DNA of 64,000 bases from Billgrantia saliphila. GTDB taxonomy: Bacteria; Pseudomonadota; Gammaproteobacteria; Pseudomonadales; Halomonadaceae. Numbering within the stretch: the stretch's first letter is position 1; every line of letters begins with the position of its first letter. Positions 55,189-63,837 of the stretch are shown one piece after another. The notes under the pieces are model-generated. The model saw only the letters and a list, made by a program, of their open reading frames with translations. It had not been told where the DNA came from and searched no databases. The DNA is taken from contig NZ_PJRN01000001.1 in NCBI RefSeq assembly GCF_002930105.1, positions 124,001-188,000 of the forward strand, in the 5' to 3' direction. The translations under genes were made by a program, and so were the position numbers.

Positions 55189-56529
55189 ATGAGCAAGGCT
55201 TTCGATGCCGCCGCCCAGCAGTCACTGCTGGAATCACGTGCCGAGCAGGCGCTGGCTCTGGCCCGGCGCTTGGGGGCCGAGGCCTGCGAGGTCGGAGCCA
55301 GCGTCGACCAGGGGATCGGCATCAGCGTCCGCGAGAGCGAGGTGGAGACCGTCGAGCTCTCGCGCGACCAGGGCATCGCGGTAACCATCTACCTCGAAGG
55401 ACACAAGGGCAGCGCCTCTTCGACCGATGCCAGCGAAGCCTCGATTCGCGAAGTGGTCGAAAAGGCCATGGCCATCGCCCTGTATACGGGCAAGGATCCC
55501 GCCGCGGGGCTGGCCGATGCCGAGCTGATGGCGAGCGAACTGCCCGATCTCGAGGTGCATCATCCCTGGGAGCTCTCCACCGAAGAGGCCATCGAACTGG
55601 CGCTGGCGTGCGAGGCGGCCGGTCGCGGTGAGGCGAGAATTCGCCAATCCGAGGGCGCTTCGCTCTCGAGCGGCGAGGGGGTGCGGGTCTACGCCAACAG
55701 CCACGGCTTCCTGGGCAGCCAGCGCGGCAGCCGGCATTCGCTCTCGTGCATGCTGATTGCCGGTGACGACAAGGGCATGCAGCGCGACTATGACTATACC
55801 AGTGCGCGCAACCCACGCGATTTGCTGTCAGCGGAGGATGTCGGCAGGAGTGCGGCGCGACGCACGCTGCAGCGGTTGGGCGCGCAGCGTCCGGCAACCG
55901 GACGCCTGCCAGTCATGTTCGACGCCACCGTGGCGAGCGGGTTGATCGGCCATCTGATGAGCGCCATCGCCGGCGGATCGCTTTATCGTCAAGCCTCGTT
56001 CTTGTGCGATCGCCTGGGTGATGCGCTGTTTCCCGAATGGTTCACACTGGGCGAGCGTCCCATGGAGCGGGGCGCCATGGCGAGTTCGCCGTTCGACAAC
56101 GACGGCGTCCAGACGCGCGACAACGTTTTCATTGAGCGCGGTCGCCTGGCCAGCTACATGCTCTCGGCCTATAGCGCCCGTCGGCTCGGCATGCAGACTA
56201 CCGCCAACGCCGGTGGGGCCCGCAACCTGCGCATCGCGGCACCGTTGACCTCACGCGAGGAGCTGCTGGCGCGGATGGGGCGCGGCGTGCTGGTCACCGA
56301 ACTGATGGGGCAAGGGGTCAATGGTGTCACCGGCGATTATTCACGCGGTGCGGCCGGCTTCTGGGTGGAGAACGGCGAGATTCAGTATCCCGTGGAAGAG
56401 TTCACCATCGCGAGCAATCTTGAGGCGATGTTCAAGGGGCTGATCGGAGTGGGCAGCGATGTCGACACTCGCGGCAGCATTCACACCGGTAGTTGGCTGA
56501 TCGATGAAATGACCGTCGCTGGCGGCTGA
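55189..56529 (+). CDS. pmbA: TldE/PmbA metalloprotease subunit
   Basis: A 446-residue partner of TldD, lacking the zinc HExxH motif, as expected for TldE. Conserved parts are ALALARRLGAEACEVGASVDQGIGISVRESEVETVELSRDQGI near the start, AGGSLYRQASFLCDRLGDALFPEWFTLGERP in the middle, and VNGVTGDYSRGAAGFWVENGEIQYPVEEFTIASNL at the end. GAGGGAGA precedes the start. Confidence 0.97.
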   Translation: MSKAFDAAAQQSLLESRAEQALALARRLGAEACEVGASVDQGIGISVRESEVETVELSRDQGIAVTIYLEGHKGSASSTDASEASIREVVEKAMAIALYTGKDPAAGLADAELMASELPDLEVHHPWELSTEEAIELALACEAAGRGEARIRQSEGASLSSGEGVRVYANSHGFLGSQRGSRHSLSCMLIAGDDKGMQRDYDYTSARNPRDLLSAEDVGRSAARRTLQRLGAQRPATGRLPVMFDATVASGLIGHLMSAIAGGSLYRQASFLCDRLGDALFPEWFTLGERPMERGAMASSPFDNDGVQTRDNVFIERGRLASYMLSAYSARRLGMQTTANAGGARNLRIAAPLTSREELLARMGRGVLVTELMGQGVNGVTGDYSRGAAGFWVENGEIQYPVEEFTIASNLEAMFKGLIGVGSDVDTRGSIHTGSWLIDEMTVAGG

Positions 56530-56639
56530 GGCAAACATGCCCATCGCTTTTTGCGGCTGAATTGCGGAAGCGAAGGTCAGGCCAGGCGAAGCCCGCCGAG
56601 CGGACGAGATGCTGGTTGATCGCGAGCGATCATTCATTC

Positions 56640-56909
56640 CTAAGCATCCTCATCGAAGCGGGCCTCGAAAAGGGCCTCGACGGCTTGCAGCGCTTCGGTA
56701 GCGTCCTCCCCCTCGGCATGGATCTCGAGTTCGGTGCCGCAGGGGGCGCCGAGCATCAAGAGCGCCATGATATTGCTGGCGTCGGCCTGCTGGCTTCCGC
56801 GGCTGACGGTAACCTGGGCCTGAAAGGGCTGGCAGCGCTGCACCAGTTTGGTGGCGGCGCGGGCATGCAGGCCACGCTTGTTGGTCAGGGTCAGTTTGCG
56901 GCTCGGCAC
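56640..56909 (-). CDS. ptsO: Phosphocarrier protein NPr (nitrogen PTS HPr)
   Basis: An 89-residue HPr-like protein. The phosphorylated His15 is in NKRGLHARAATKLV, and ADASNIMALLMLGAPCGTELEIHAEGEDA is the regulatory-Ser and C-terminal region. The start is a GTG two bases after the rapZ stop, with AAGGA upstream; the larger frame starting further upstream is inside rapZ and not real. It passes phosphate from PtsP to PtsN. Confidence 0.94.
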   Translation of the reverse strand: MPSRKLTLTNKRGLHARAATKLVQRCQPFQAQVTVSRGSQQADASNIMALLMLGAPCGTELEIHAEGEDATEALQAVEALFEARFDEDA

Positions 56910-56911
56910 GC

Positions 56912-57832
56912 TCAGGATTCCTTGCTGACGGTGGATTCCGGAATCACCTCCTGTTCTGGAGCGACCGGGGTATGAATGCCGAGTTCTCGATGACGAATAC
57001 GCACGTCGGGGTGTCGCTGGGCCAGATGATGCGCCAGCCGCTCGGCCAGATAGACCGAGCGATGCTGTCCGCCTGTGCAGCCGATGGCAACGGTCAAATA
57101 GCTGCGATGGGAATCGCGATAGGCGGGCAGCCAGCGTTCGACCCAGGCGATGATGTCGTCGAGCATCTGCTGCACCAGCGGATACTGCTCGAGGAAGGCT
57201 ACGATGCTGGGTTCGCGGCCGGTGGCCGAGCGCAGTCGGGGATCCCAATAGGGATTGGGCAGGCAGCGGGCGTCGAAGACGATGTCGGCGTCCAGTGGTA
57301 CGCCTCGCTTGAAGCCGAACGACTCTACGGTAAGGGTGAGTTGGTCGGCGTGATGACTGGCCACCTGGTCGGTGATGCGGCCGCGCAGATCGTGGACCGA
57401 CAGTCGCGAGGTGTCGATGATCAGATCCGCCAGGTTGCGGATATCGCTCAGCGTTGTGTCTTCCGACTCTATCGCCTCGCCCAGCGTCATGTCTCGGCCT
57501 CGGGTCAGCGGATGCCGCCGGCGCGTTGCCGAGTAGCGCTCCAAGAGGATGCGAGCGTCGGTAGTGAGATAGATGACCTGGCAATCGACCTGGCGTGAAC
57601 GCAGCTCTTCCAGCAGGCGAGGAAAGCGCTCCAGCGCGTGGGGCAGGTTGCGTGCATCGATACTGACGGCGATGGAGGTCTGAGCCACCGGTGCACTGCG
57701 CAATTCATCCACCAGAGCGCCGAGCAGCATGGCCGGGAGGTTGTCGATGGCGTAGTAGCCGATATCCTCGAGCGCCTGCAGTGCGATCGACTTGCCGGAG
57801 CCGGAGCGGCCGCTGATGATCACAAGCTGCAT
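56912..57832 (-). CDS. rapZ: RNase adapter RapZ
   Basis: A 306-residue P-loop protein. Walker A GRSGSGKS is at residues 8-15, and AIDNLPAMLLGALVDEL and FGFKRGVPLDADIVFDARCLPNPYWDP follow. The C-terminal GCTGGQHRSVYLAERLAHHL is the GlcN6P-sensing, RNA-binding domain. In enterobacteria it directs RNase E to the GlmZ sRNA; in Halomonas-type bacteria the target is not known. It is linked with ptsN and npr as usual. Confidence 0.97.
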   Translation of the reverse strand: MQLVIISGRSGSGKSIALQALEDIGYYAIDNLPAMLLGALVDELRSAPVAQTSIAVSIDARNLPHALERFPRLLEELRSRQVDCQVIYLTTDARILLERYSATRRRHPLTRGRDMTLGEAIESEDTTLSDIRNLADLIIDTSRLSVHDLRGRITDQVASHHADQLTLTVESFGFKRGVPLDADIVFDARCLPNPYWDPRLRSATGREPSIVAFLEQYPLVQQMLDDIIAWVERWLPAYRDSHRSYLTVAIGCTGGQHRSVYLAERLAHHLAQRHPDVRIRHRELGIHTPVAPEQEVIPESTVSKES

Positions 57833-57876
57833 GGCGGTTCTCCTGGTCGGATGGCTGGCCGAACGATGCGGCGGGT

Positions 57877-58347
57877 TCAGGCCGACGACTGTCGTCGGAT
57901 GGCGTCGATCAGACGCTCGTGAAGCTCGCGCTGGCTACCGCTCTTGCGTAGCTGGACGCGAGTCTCGGCATCGTTCATCACGGCGGCGACCTGGCTCAGC
58001 AGCGCCAGATGGGTATCGTCCGCTTCCTCGGGGACGAGCAGCACGAAGACCAGGTCGACCGGTTCGCCATCGATGGCGTCGAAGTCGATCGGTTCGGCCA
58101 GCTTGAGAAAGGCGGCGACGGGGCTATGGCAGTGAGGGCTGCGGGCGTGAGGTATGGCCACACCGTTACCGATGCCGGTACTGCCCAGCCGTTCGCGGCC
58201 GATCAGTCTGCCGAACACCTCCTGGCTATCGAGGCTCGGGGTATTCTGCGCAATGAAGGTGCTGAAGAACTCCAGCACCCTCTTCTTGCTGCCCCCGGGG
58301 ACGTCGAACAGCGCGCGCTCCGGGGGCAGAATGGTTTCCAGTATCAT
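57877..58347 (-). CDS. ptsN: PTS IIA-like nitrogen-regulatory protein PtsN
   Basis: A 156-residue EIIA-Ntr. The phosphorylated His67 is in GIGNGVAIPHARSPHC, and LVFVLLVPEEADDTHLALLSQVAAVMND is conserved. It senses nitrogen and potassium status through the PtsP-NPr relay and usually modulates K+ transport and sigma-54-linked functions. It lies 6 bases after hpf and 44 before rapZ. Confidence 0.97.
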   Translation of the reverse strand: MILETILPPERALFDVPGGSKKRVLEFFSTFIAQNTPSLDSQEVFGRLIGRERLGSTGIGNGVAIPHARSPHCHSPVAAFLKLAEPIDFDAIDGEPVDLVFVLLVPEEADDTHLALLSQVAAVMNDAETRVQLRKSGSQRELHERLIDAIRRQSSA

Positions 58348-58353
58348 GGCAAC

Positions 58354-58662
58354 TCAGCGAATGCCGGCGCCTTGGGCGCGGGCCTGGGCCTTTTCCTTGT
58401 GTTTGACGAGTTGGCGGTCCAGCTTGTCGGTCAAGGCATCAATGGCGGCATACATGTCGGGATCGCTGGCTTCGGCGTGAAGATCGGCACCCGCAGCGTG
58501 CAAGGTGCAGGCGGCCAGTTGGCGCTCCTTCTCGATCGAAAGAGTGACCTGCACGTTGGTAATGTTGTCGTAGTGGCGTTGGACGCGGCTAAGCTTCTCG
58601 CTCACGTAGTCACGCAGGGGGTCGGTCAGCTCAACATGATGGCCTGTGATGTTGACTTGCAT
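58354..58662 (-). CDS. hpf: Ribosome hibernation promoting factor (short form)
   Basis: A 102-residue HPF/YfiA-family protein with the single beta-alpha domain, MQVNITGHHVELTDPLRDYVSEKLSRVQRHYDNI, and SDPDMYAAIDALTDKLDRQLVKHKEK. The absence of a C-terminal dimerisation domain makes it the short form, which works together with RMF in gammaproteobacteria. AAGGAG precedes the chosen start. It is downstream of rpoN as in E. coli, but has its own promoter-like element. Confidence 0.96.
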   Translation of the reverse strand: MQVNITGHHVELTDPLRDYVSEKLSRVQRHYDNITNVQVTLSIEKERQLAACTLHAAGADLHAEASDPDMYAAIDALTDKLDRQLVKHKEKAQARAQGAGIR

Positions 58663-58695
58663 GACAAGCTCCTTCGTCCTTCGAGTGGTAGATCG

Positions 58696-58722
58696 ATTGT
58701 AACCCTTTTTACAGCCGTGCAA
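58696..58722 (-). promoter_or_regulatory. Promoter between rpoN and hpf
   Basis: On the minus strand TTGCAC (58722-58717) and TACAAT (58701-58696) are 15 bases apart, 34 bases before the hpf start. An AAACCC/GGGTTT hairpin just upstream could partly terminate the rpoN transcript. The promoter would give hpf, ptsN, rapZ and ptsO expression independent of rpoN. Confidence 0.5.
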
Positions 58723-58773
58723 ACCCCCCCGAACCGGCGGGTTTTGTCCGGGATCAAGTTGTTGGCGCGGGAT

Positions 58774-60186
58774 TTATCGGAAGCGCTTGCGCTCACTCGA
58801 AGAGGGGATGCCCAGCGCTTCGCGATACTTGGCCACCGTGCGTCGCGCGACCTTGATGCCGTCTTCGGCCAGCAGCTCCACCAGCCGACTGTCGGAGAGC
58901 GGCTTGCGCGGCGGTTCGTCGGCGACCAGCTTGCGGATCCGGGCGCGGATCGCCGTACTGGAGTGGGCGTCGCCTTCGCCACCGCCTACATGACTGGAGA
59001 AGAAGTACTTCAGCTCGAACACTCCCCGAGGAGTGTGGATGAACTTCTGCGTCGTCACCCGCGAGATGGTCGATTCGTGCATCTCAACTGCCTGGGCGAT
59101 ATCGGCCAGTACCAGGGGTTTCATCGCCTCCTCGCCCTGCTCGAGAAAGTCGATCTGACGTGCCATGATTTCGCGCCCCACGCGCAGCAGGGTGTCGTTA
59201 CGGCTCGACAGGCTCTTCAACAGCCAGCGGGCTTCCTGCAGGTGGTCCTTCAGGAACTGGTTGTCCTGACTCTTGTCGGCGCGCCGCACCAGGGCCATGT
59301 AGTCGGGTTGGATGCGCAGCCGGGGCAGGGCCTCGACGTTGAGCTCCACGCGCCATCCCGACTCGTCATGGTAGGCCACCAGATCGGGGGTGACGTAGCT
59401 ACTGCCTACCTCGGTATAGTCGCTGCCCGGGCGCGGGTCGAGCGAGCGCACCAGGGCGATGACATCGTCAAGGGCGCTCTCGTCGAGCCCCAGGCGGCGT
59501 TTCAGCAGCCGACGATCGTCCGCGGCCAGCGGTTCGAGGAACTGCCGTACCAGGCGCCGCGCCTGAGGCAGCAGGGGGGTGTCGTCAGGCAGGGCGGCGA
59601 GCTGCAGCATGAGACATTCGCGCAAGTCGCGGGCGAACACGCCGGTGGGTTCGAACTGCTGCAGCCGCAGCAGGACCTGTTCGACCTCGCGCGTGGGAAG
59701 GCCTTCGAGACCCTGCTGGCGCAGCCCGTCGCGAATCTCCTCGAGCGGCTGTGAGAGGTAACCCGCGCCGTCGACGGCATCGATCAGACTCTCGGCAATC
59801 TGTCGCTGGCGCTCGTTCAGGTCGGTCATGGCAAGCTGCCAGATCAGATGTCCGGCCAGCGTCTGGCCTGCCGCCTGGCGTTCGAAGTCGGGGCCCTCAC
59901 CGGCGCCGCCGGTGCTCGTGCCGTGGTCGGGATAGGTGTCCGTCCAGTCGCTGTCGGTGGCCAGCTCGTCGGGAATTTCGCTGGCCCACTCATCCGTCGA
60001 CGGGATCTCGTCGACGGTCTGCTCGCCATAGTCCTCGTCGAGCTCCAGCATGGGGTTGGATTCCAGTGCCTGCTGAATTTCCTGGCGTAGATCGAGCGTG
60101 GAGAGCTGCAGCAGGGCAATGGCCTGCTGCAGCTGGGGCGTCATGGTCAGCTGGGTGCCGACACGCAGTTGCAAAGAGGCTTTCAT
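58774..60186 (-). CDS. rpoN: RNA polymerase sigma-54 factor
   Basis: A 470-residue sigma factor (E. coli is 477). Region I is at the N-terminus (LQLRVGTQLTMTPQLQQAIALLQLSTLDLRQEIQQALESNPMLE). Region II is acidic (about 50-105). The core-binding domain spans about 110-300, the helix-turn-helix about 360-395 (VEMHESTISRVTTQKFIHTPRGVFELKYFFSS), and the RpoN box ARRTVAKYRE is at about 447-456. I used the ATG giving MKASLQL; one two codons upstream is equally possible. A near-consensus sigma-54 promoter lies upstream, implying autoregulation. Confidence 0.97.
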   Translation of the reverse strand: MKASLQLRVGTQLTMTPQLQQAIALLQLSTLDLRQEIQQALESNPMLELDEDYGEQTVDEIPSTDEWASEIPDELATDSDWTDTYPDHGTSTGGAGEGPDFERQAAGQTLAGHLIWQLAMTDLNERQRQIAESLIDAVDGAGYLSQPLEEIRDGLRQQGLEGLPTREVEQVLLRLQQFEPTGVFARDLRECLMLQLAALPDDTPLLPQARRLVRQFLEPLAADDRRLLKRRLGLDESALDDVIALVRSLDPRPGSDYTEVGSSYVTPDLVAYHDESGWRVELNVEALPRLRIQPDYMALVRRADKSQDNQFLKDHLQEARWLLKSLSSRNDTLLRVGREIMARQIDFLEQGEEAMKPLVLADIAQAVEMHESTISRVTTQKFIHTPRGVFELKYFFSSHVGGGEGDAHSSTAIRARIRKLVADEPPRKPLSDSRLVELLAEDGIKVARRTVAKYREALGIPSSSERKRFR

Positions 60187-60261
60187 GGCCATGAGAATAA
60201 GAGCTCATCCACCGAAAACCCTACCCTAGACTGGCAATGCATAGGTTGCAAGAGGAAAGTG

Positions 60262-60277
60262 TGCAATAAGCATGCCA
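60262..60277 (-). promoter_or_regulatory. Sigma-54 (-24/-12) promoter of rpoN
   Basis: The minus strand reads TGGCATGCTTATTGCA. Compared with the consensus TGGCACGNNNNTTGCW, 11 of 12 defined positions match, with the invariant GG and GC at the correct spacing. It lies 75 bases before the rpoN start, in a locally A+T-rich gap. A possible sigma-70 -10, TAAAAT, is at 60301-60296 on the same strand without a good -35. Confidence 0.65.
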
Positions 60278-60355
60278 TGCGCAAATCCCATGCCTATTTT
60301 AGTTGAGTTGGAAAATAACAGTATCTTGCATGGCAGGGTGTGAGCCCGACGCGAC

Positions 60356-61081
60356 TCAAAGGCGGAAATCTTCCCCTAGGTAGACTTCCCGAACGCGCTG
60401 GTTGGCCAGGATGGTTTCGGCGTCTCCCTCGGCGATGATCTGGCCATCGCCGACGATATAGGCCGAGTTGCAGATATCCAGCGTCTCGCGCACGTTGTGG
60501 TCCGTGATCAGTACGCCGATATCGCGCGCCTTCAGTTGGCGGATAATGCCCTTGATCTCGCCCACCGAGATGGGGTCGACCCCGGCAAAGGGCTCGTCCA
60601 GAAGGATGAACGCCGGCTCCGTGGCGAGGGCCCGGGCAATCTCGACACGCCGCCGCTCGCCCCCCGAAAGGCTCATGCCGAGGTTGTCTCGGATGTGCGT
60701 GACGTGAAAATCCTCCAGCAGCTGTTCGAGCCTGGCTTCTCGGCCTTGCCGGTCGAGGTCCCGGCGCGTCTCGAGGATCGCCATGATATTGTCGGCGACT
60801 GAAAGCTTGCGAAAGATCGAGGCTTCCTGGGGCAGGTAACCGATGCCTGCCCGGGCGCGTTCGTGCATGGCGCTGCTCGTCAGGTCGTGATCGTCGATGG
60901 AGACCTTGCCCGCATCCGCCCGTACCAGACCCACGATCATGTAGAAGGAGGTGGTCTTGCCGGCCCCGTTGGGTCCGAGCAGGCCGACGATACTTCCCTG
61001 TTCGATGGAGAGGCTGATGTCGTGCACGACGCGGCGACGCTTGTAGCTCTTGGCCAAATGGCGGGCGTGCAGGGTCTTCAT
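60356..61081 (-). CDS. lptB: LPS export ABC transporter ATP-binding protein LptB
   Basis: A 241-residue ABC ATPase, the same length as E. coli LptB. Walker [10 protein letters not shown] is at residues 36-44, the signature [15 protein letters not shown] near 138, Walker [15 protein letters not shown] near 158, and the switch His in [11 protein letters not shown] near 195. The start was taken at the ATG with GAGG five bases upstream. It drives LPS extraction from the inner membrane with LptFG and LptC. Confidence 0.98.
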   Translation of the reverse strand: MKTLHARHLAKSYKRRRVVHDISLSIEQGSIVGLLGPNGAGKTTSFYMIVGLVRADAGKVSIDDHDLTSSAMHERARAGIGYLPQEASIFRKLSVADNIMAILETRRDLDRQGREARLEQLLEDFHVTHIRDNLGMSLSGGERRRVEIARALATEPAFILLDEPFAGVDPISVGEIKGIIRQLKARDIGVLITDHNVRETLDICNSAYIVGDGQIIAEGDAETILANQRVREVYLGEDFRL

Positions 61082-61088
61082 TGGCACC

Positions 61089-61601
61089 TCAACGCTCCGG
61101 CTGCAGAGTCATGCGAATGCGCTGGCTACCTTCGACGCCTTCGCCCTGGGCGCGAGCCTGAACCACGCGACGGTCGAGGAAGTACTCGAGATAGCCGCCG
61201 GTAAAGGTGTCGCCCCCCTGGTGCAGCTCGGCGCGGTCGATCAGTTCCACGCGGCGTTCGGCGACGTGATAGATGATCGTGCGTCCCCAGCCCCGCACCA
61301 CCGGTTCGTCGGGGTTGGGCTGCTGCTCGATGTAGGCGCGGTCACCGCGTGCCGCGGCGCGGGTCAGTTCTCCAGCCGCGTTGCGTCGCATCTCGACCCG
61401 GTCGCCGGTCAGGAGCATGCTGCCCTGGCGGATCTCGACATCGCCGGTATAAACCGCCGTGCCGGCGTTGTCGTCGAGGTCGAGTCGGTCGGCTTCGACT
61501 TCGATGGGTTGTTCGGAATCGGGTTGCTGCGCCAGCCCAGGCGCGGCGATGAAAGCGAGACCGCTGAGCGCGAGGGCCATCAGCAGGGCGGGTCGCGTCA
61601 T
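61089..61601 (-). CDS. lptA: LPS transport periplasmic protein LptA
   Basis: A 170-residue periplasmic protein. A signal peptide probably ends at GLA (residue 24), and the OstA-like beta-jellyroll follows: [42 protein letters not shown]. It forms the bridge that carries LPS across the periplasm. It overlaps lptC (ATGA) and is 7 bases from lptB. Confidence 0.96.
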   Translation of the reverse strand: MTRPALLMALALSGLAFIAAPGLAQQPDSEQPIEVEADRLDLDDNAGTAVYTGDVEIRQGSMLLTGDRVEMRRNAAGELTRAAARGDRAYIEQQPNPDEPVVRGWGRTIIYHVAERRVELIDRAELHQGGDTFTGGYLEYFLDRRVVQARAQGEGVEGSQRIRMTLQPER

Positions 61602-62194
61602 GGTTCGGACTCCTCGTGGTTGGCGGCATGGTCGGGCGGATGATGGCCGCGCACATTGTCGGTCAAACGAGCGCGGTTGTCATGGATCCAGGCATCGAAG
61701 CGGTCGCCGCGCATGCGCTGGGGCGGTTGCTGGAGCAGGACTGGAGTGTCGCTCCAGGCGTGCCCGGTGTTGGCGTCGAAGTGCAGTATCTCGGTATCGA
61801 GCTGCCAGCGCTCTTCGGGGGCGAACAGGCGCGCATCGCCCGTTAGCGTCAGCGGGTTGCCCCCGGGGCCGAGACGCCCCTCGTTTCCGCTGGCGATCCA
61901 CAGGCGGTCGTCGCGGTCGTAGAGGTGCGCCAGTGGCGTGACCATCCGGGTCACGTCGTCGTGGGGCGTGTGGACCAGGCGCGGGCTCTCCAGGCGCTGG
62001 TGGGCCTGGCCCTCGATGTCGAAGCGGGTCAGCCGGGCGTGCTCCAGGAAGTAGTCGGGTTCTCCGGCTTCGTCGGTGGGCACCGGTCCGGGGGGCGGCG
62101 CCTGCCATGGGTCCAGCCATGTCAGCAATCCGCCCAGCGCAAGCAGCAGCAGGAACAGCCAGATGCGAAACGAGGGACGCGGCAGGCGAGGCAT
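61598..62194 (-). CDS. lptC: LPS export protein LptC
   Basis: A 198-residue bitopic inner-membrane protein (E. coli is 191). One anchor helix (FRIWLFLLLLALGGLLTWL) is followed by the LptC jellyroll: EPDYFLEHARLTRFDIEGQAHQRLESPRLVHTPHDDVTRM and LDTEILHFDANTGHAWSDTPVLLQ. I took the ATG with GAGGAT upstream; a TTG 18 bases earlier overlaps the kdsC stop. It accepts LPS from LptBFG and hands it to LptA. Confidence 0.94.
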   Translation of the reverse strand: MPRLPRPSFRIWLFLLLLALGGLLTWLDPWQAPPPGPVPTDEAGEPDYFLEHARLTRFDIEGQAHQRLESPRLVHTPHDDVTRMVTPLAHLYDRDDRLWIASGNEGRLGPGGNPLTLTGDARLFAPEERWQLDTEILHFDANTGHAWSDTPVLLQQPPQRMRGDRFDAWIHDNRARLTDNVRGHHPPDHAANHEESEP

Positions 62195-62208
62195 GACGTT
62201 GGTGATCC

Positions 62209-62766
62209 TCAACGGCGAGCGTGAAGATAGGTGTCGACGATGGCGTCGCGATGGCCCTGGGCCTCGAGCAGCATATCGCAGATTTCACGCACCGCGCCGT
62301 GTCCACCGCTGCGCTCGGTCACATGATCCGCCAGGGCGCGGATGTAGGGCGGGGCGCCGGGTACGGTAATGCCGATGCCCGAGCGCTGCATGGGTGCAAG
62401 ATCTGGCAGGTCGTCGCCGCAGTAGGCGACCTGCTCAAGGTGCAATCCTTGGCGGGAGCAGAGTTCACGCAGGGTGGCTAGCTTGTCCTCGCAGCGCTGG
62501 AAAACGTGGTCGATGCCCAGGGCGGCGGCCCGATGGCTGACCATGGGAGATTCGCGCCCGGTCAGCAGGGCGACCTGCAGGCCGGCGCGAAGCAGTAGTT
62601 TGATGCCCAGGCCGTCCTGGGTATGAAACGCCTTGATTTCCATGCCGTCGGCCTGGAAGTAGAGACGTCCATCGGTCAGCACACCGTCCACATCCAGCGC
62701 CAGCAGGCGGATCCGGCGCAGGCGGTCGAGAAGCTGGGGAGGAAGGGTGGGATTGGCCAGCGCCAT
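62209..62766 (-). CDS. kdsC: 3-deoxy-D-manno-octulosonate-8-phosphate phosphatase
   Basis: A 185-residue C0-type HAD phosphatase. The nucleophile pair Asp25 and Asp27 is in LALDVDGVLTDGRLYF, motif II in ALLTGRESPMV, and motif III in AYCGDDLPDLAPM. It makes KDO from KDO-8-phosphate. It lies between kdsD and lptC, the conserved KDO-LPS-export order. Confidence 0.97.
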   Translation of the reverse strand: MALANPTLPPQLLDRLRRIRLLALDVDGVLTDGRLYFQADGMEIKAFHTQDGLGIKLLLRAGLQVALLTGRESPMVSHRAAALGIDHVFQRCEDKLATLRELCSRQGLHLEQVAYCGDDLPDLAPMQRSGIGITVPGAPPYIRALADHVTERSGGHGAVREICDMLLEAQGHRDAIVDTYLHARR

Positions 62767-62789
62767 GGGCTCTCCTTGGATTGGGGGCG

Positions 62790-63806
62790 TCAGATCACGC
62801 CGCTTCGCAGCAGATCATGCATGTGCAGGGCGCCGATCGGGTGCCCTTCGTCGTCGACCACGGCGAGTGCCGTGATCAGGTTGTCCTCCATGATACGCAC
62901 CGCCTCGGCCGCCAGCAGGTCGGGGGCGATTCGCTTGCCCGGGCACGTCATGACCTCGTCGACCCTCAGGCCACTGAGATCCTGATACTGGTCGAGCGTG
63001 CGGCGCAGATCGCCATCGGTATAGACGCCGATCAGATGATCCTCCTCGTCGACGACGCAGGTGAAGCCGAGCCCCTGGCGGGTGATCTCCAGCAGCGCGT
63101 CGCGTAGCGGGCTGCCCAACGGCACGCGGGGGACTCGGTCGCCCTGGTGCATCAAGTCGTCGACCCGCAGCAGCAATCGCTTGCCCAGGCTGCCGCCCGG
63201 GTGCGAGCGGGCGAAGTCCTCGGCGGTGAAGCCGCGCGCTTCGAGCAACGCCACGGCCAGCGCATCGCCCAGGGCCAGGGCGGCAGTGGTCGAGGCGGTA
63301 GGCGCCAGGTCCAGAGGGCAGGCCTCGCGCTCCACGCCGGCATCCAGGTGGGCGTCGGCATGTCGGGCCAGGGTCGAGTCGGGGCGCCCGGTCATGCTGA
63401 TCAGCGGTGTGCCGATGCGCTTGAGCAGAGGGAGCAGCGCCGTGACCTCGCCTGTTTCGCCGGAGTTCGACAGCGCCAGTACCACATCGCCGGGCGTGAT
63501 CATGCCCAGGTCGCCGTGGCTGGCTTCGCCGGGGTGGACAAAGAACGCCGGGGTGCCGGTACTGGCCAAGGTTGCGGCGATCTTGCCGCCGATGTGGCCC
63601 GACTTGCCCATTCCCGTCACCACCACGCGACCCTGACAGGCGAGAATCAGCTCGCAGGCATGATCGAAGTGGCTGTCCAGCTTGTCGGCGAGCGTCGCAA
63701 TGGCCTGCTCCTCGATCACGAGGGTGCGGCGTGCGCTGTCTCGCAGCGGCGACCCGGTCGAGGGGATGTCGGCGCAAGAGGTTGGGGGGGAGCGGTCTCT
63801 GGTCAT
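62790..63806 (-). CDS. kdsD: D-arabinose-5-phosphate isomerase
   Basis: A 338-residue isomerase supplying arabinose-5-phosphate for KDO. The SIS domain spans about residues 45-190 (VTGMGKSGHIGGKIAATLASTGTPAFFVHPGEASHGDLGMI and ALSNSGETGEV). Two CBS domains follow (about 215-270 and 280-338) with LMHQGDRVPRVPLGSPL and VYTDGDLRRTLDQ. The length is slightly above the E. coli enzyme (328). Confidence 0.97.
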   Translation of the reverse strand: MTRDRSPPTSCADIPSTGSPLRDSARRTLVIEEQAIATLADKLDSHFDHACELILACQGRVVVTGMGKSGHIGGKIAATLASTGTPAFFVHPGEASHGDLGMITPGDVVLALSNSGETGEVTALLPLLKRIGTPLISMTGRPDSTLARHADAHLDAGVEREACPLDLAPTASTTAALALGDALAVALLEARGFTAEDFARSHPGGSLGKRLLLRVDDLMHQGDRVPRVPLGSPLRDALLEITRQGLGFTCVVDEEDHLIGVYTDGDLRRTLDQYQDLSGLRVDEVMTCPGKRIAPDLLAAEAVRIMEDNLITALAVVDDEGHPIGALHMHDLLRSGVI

Positions 63807-63837
63807 GGTGAGATTGTTGCCCGTTGTGGGATTTCAC

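Noticed and set aside
58009..59754. 581-codon open frame on the plus strand
   Set aside because: It is antisense to ptsN, hpf and rpoN, all of which are clear conserved genes.
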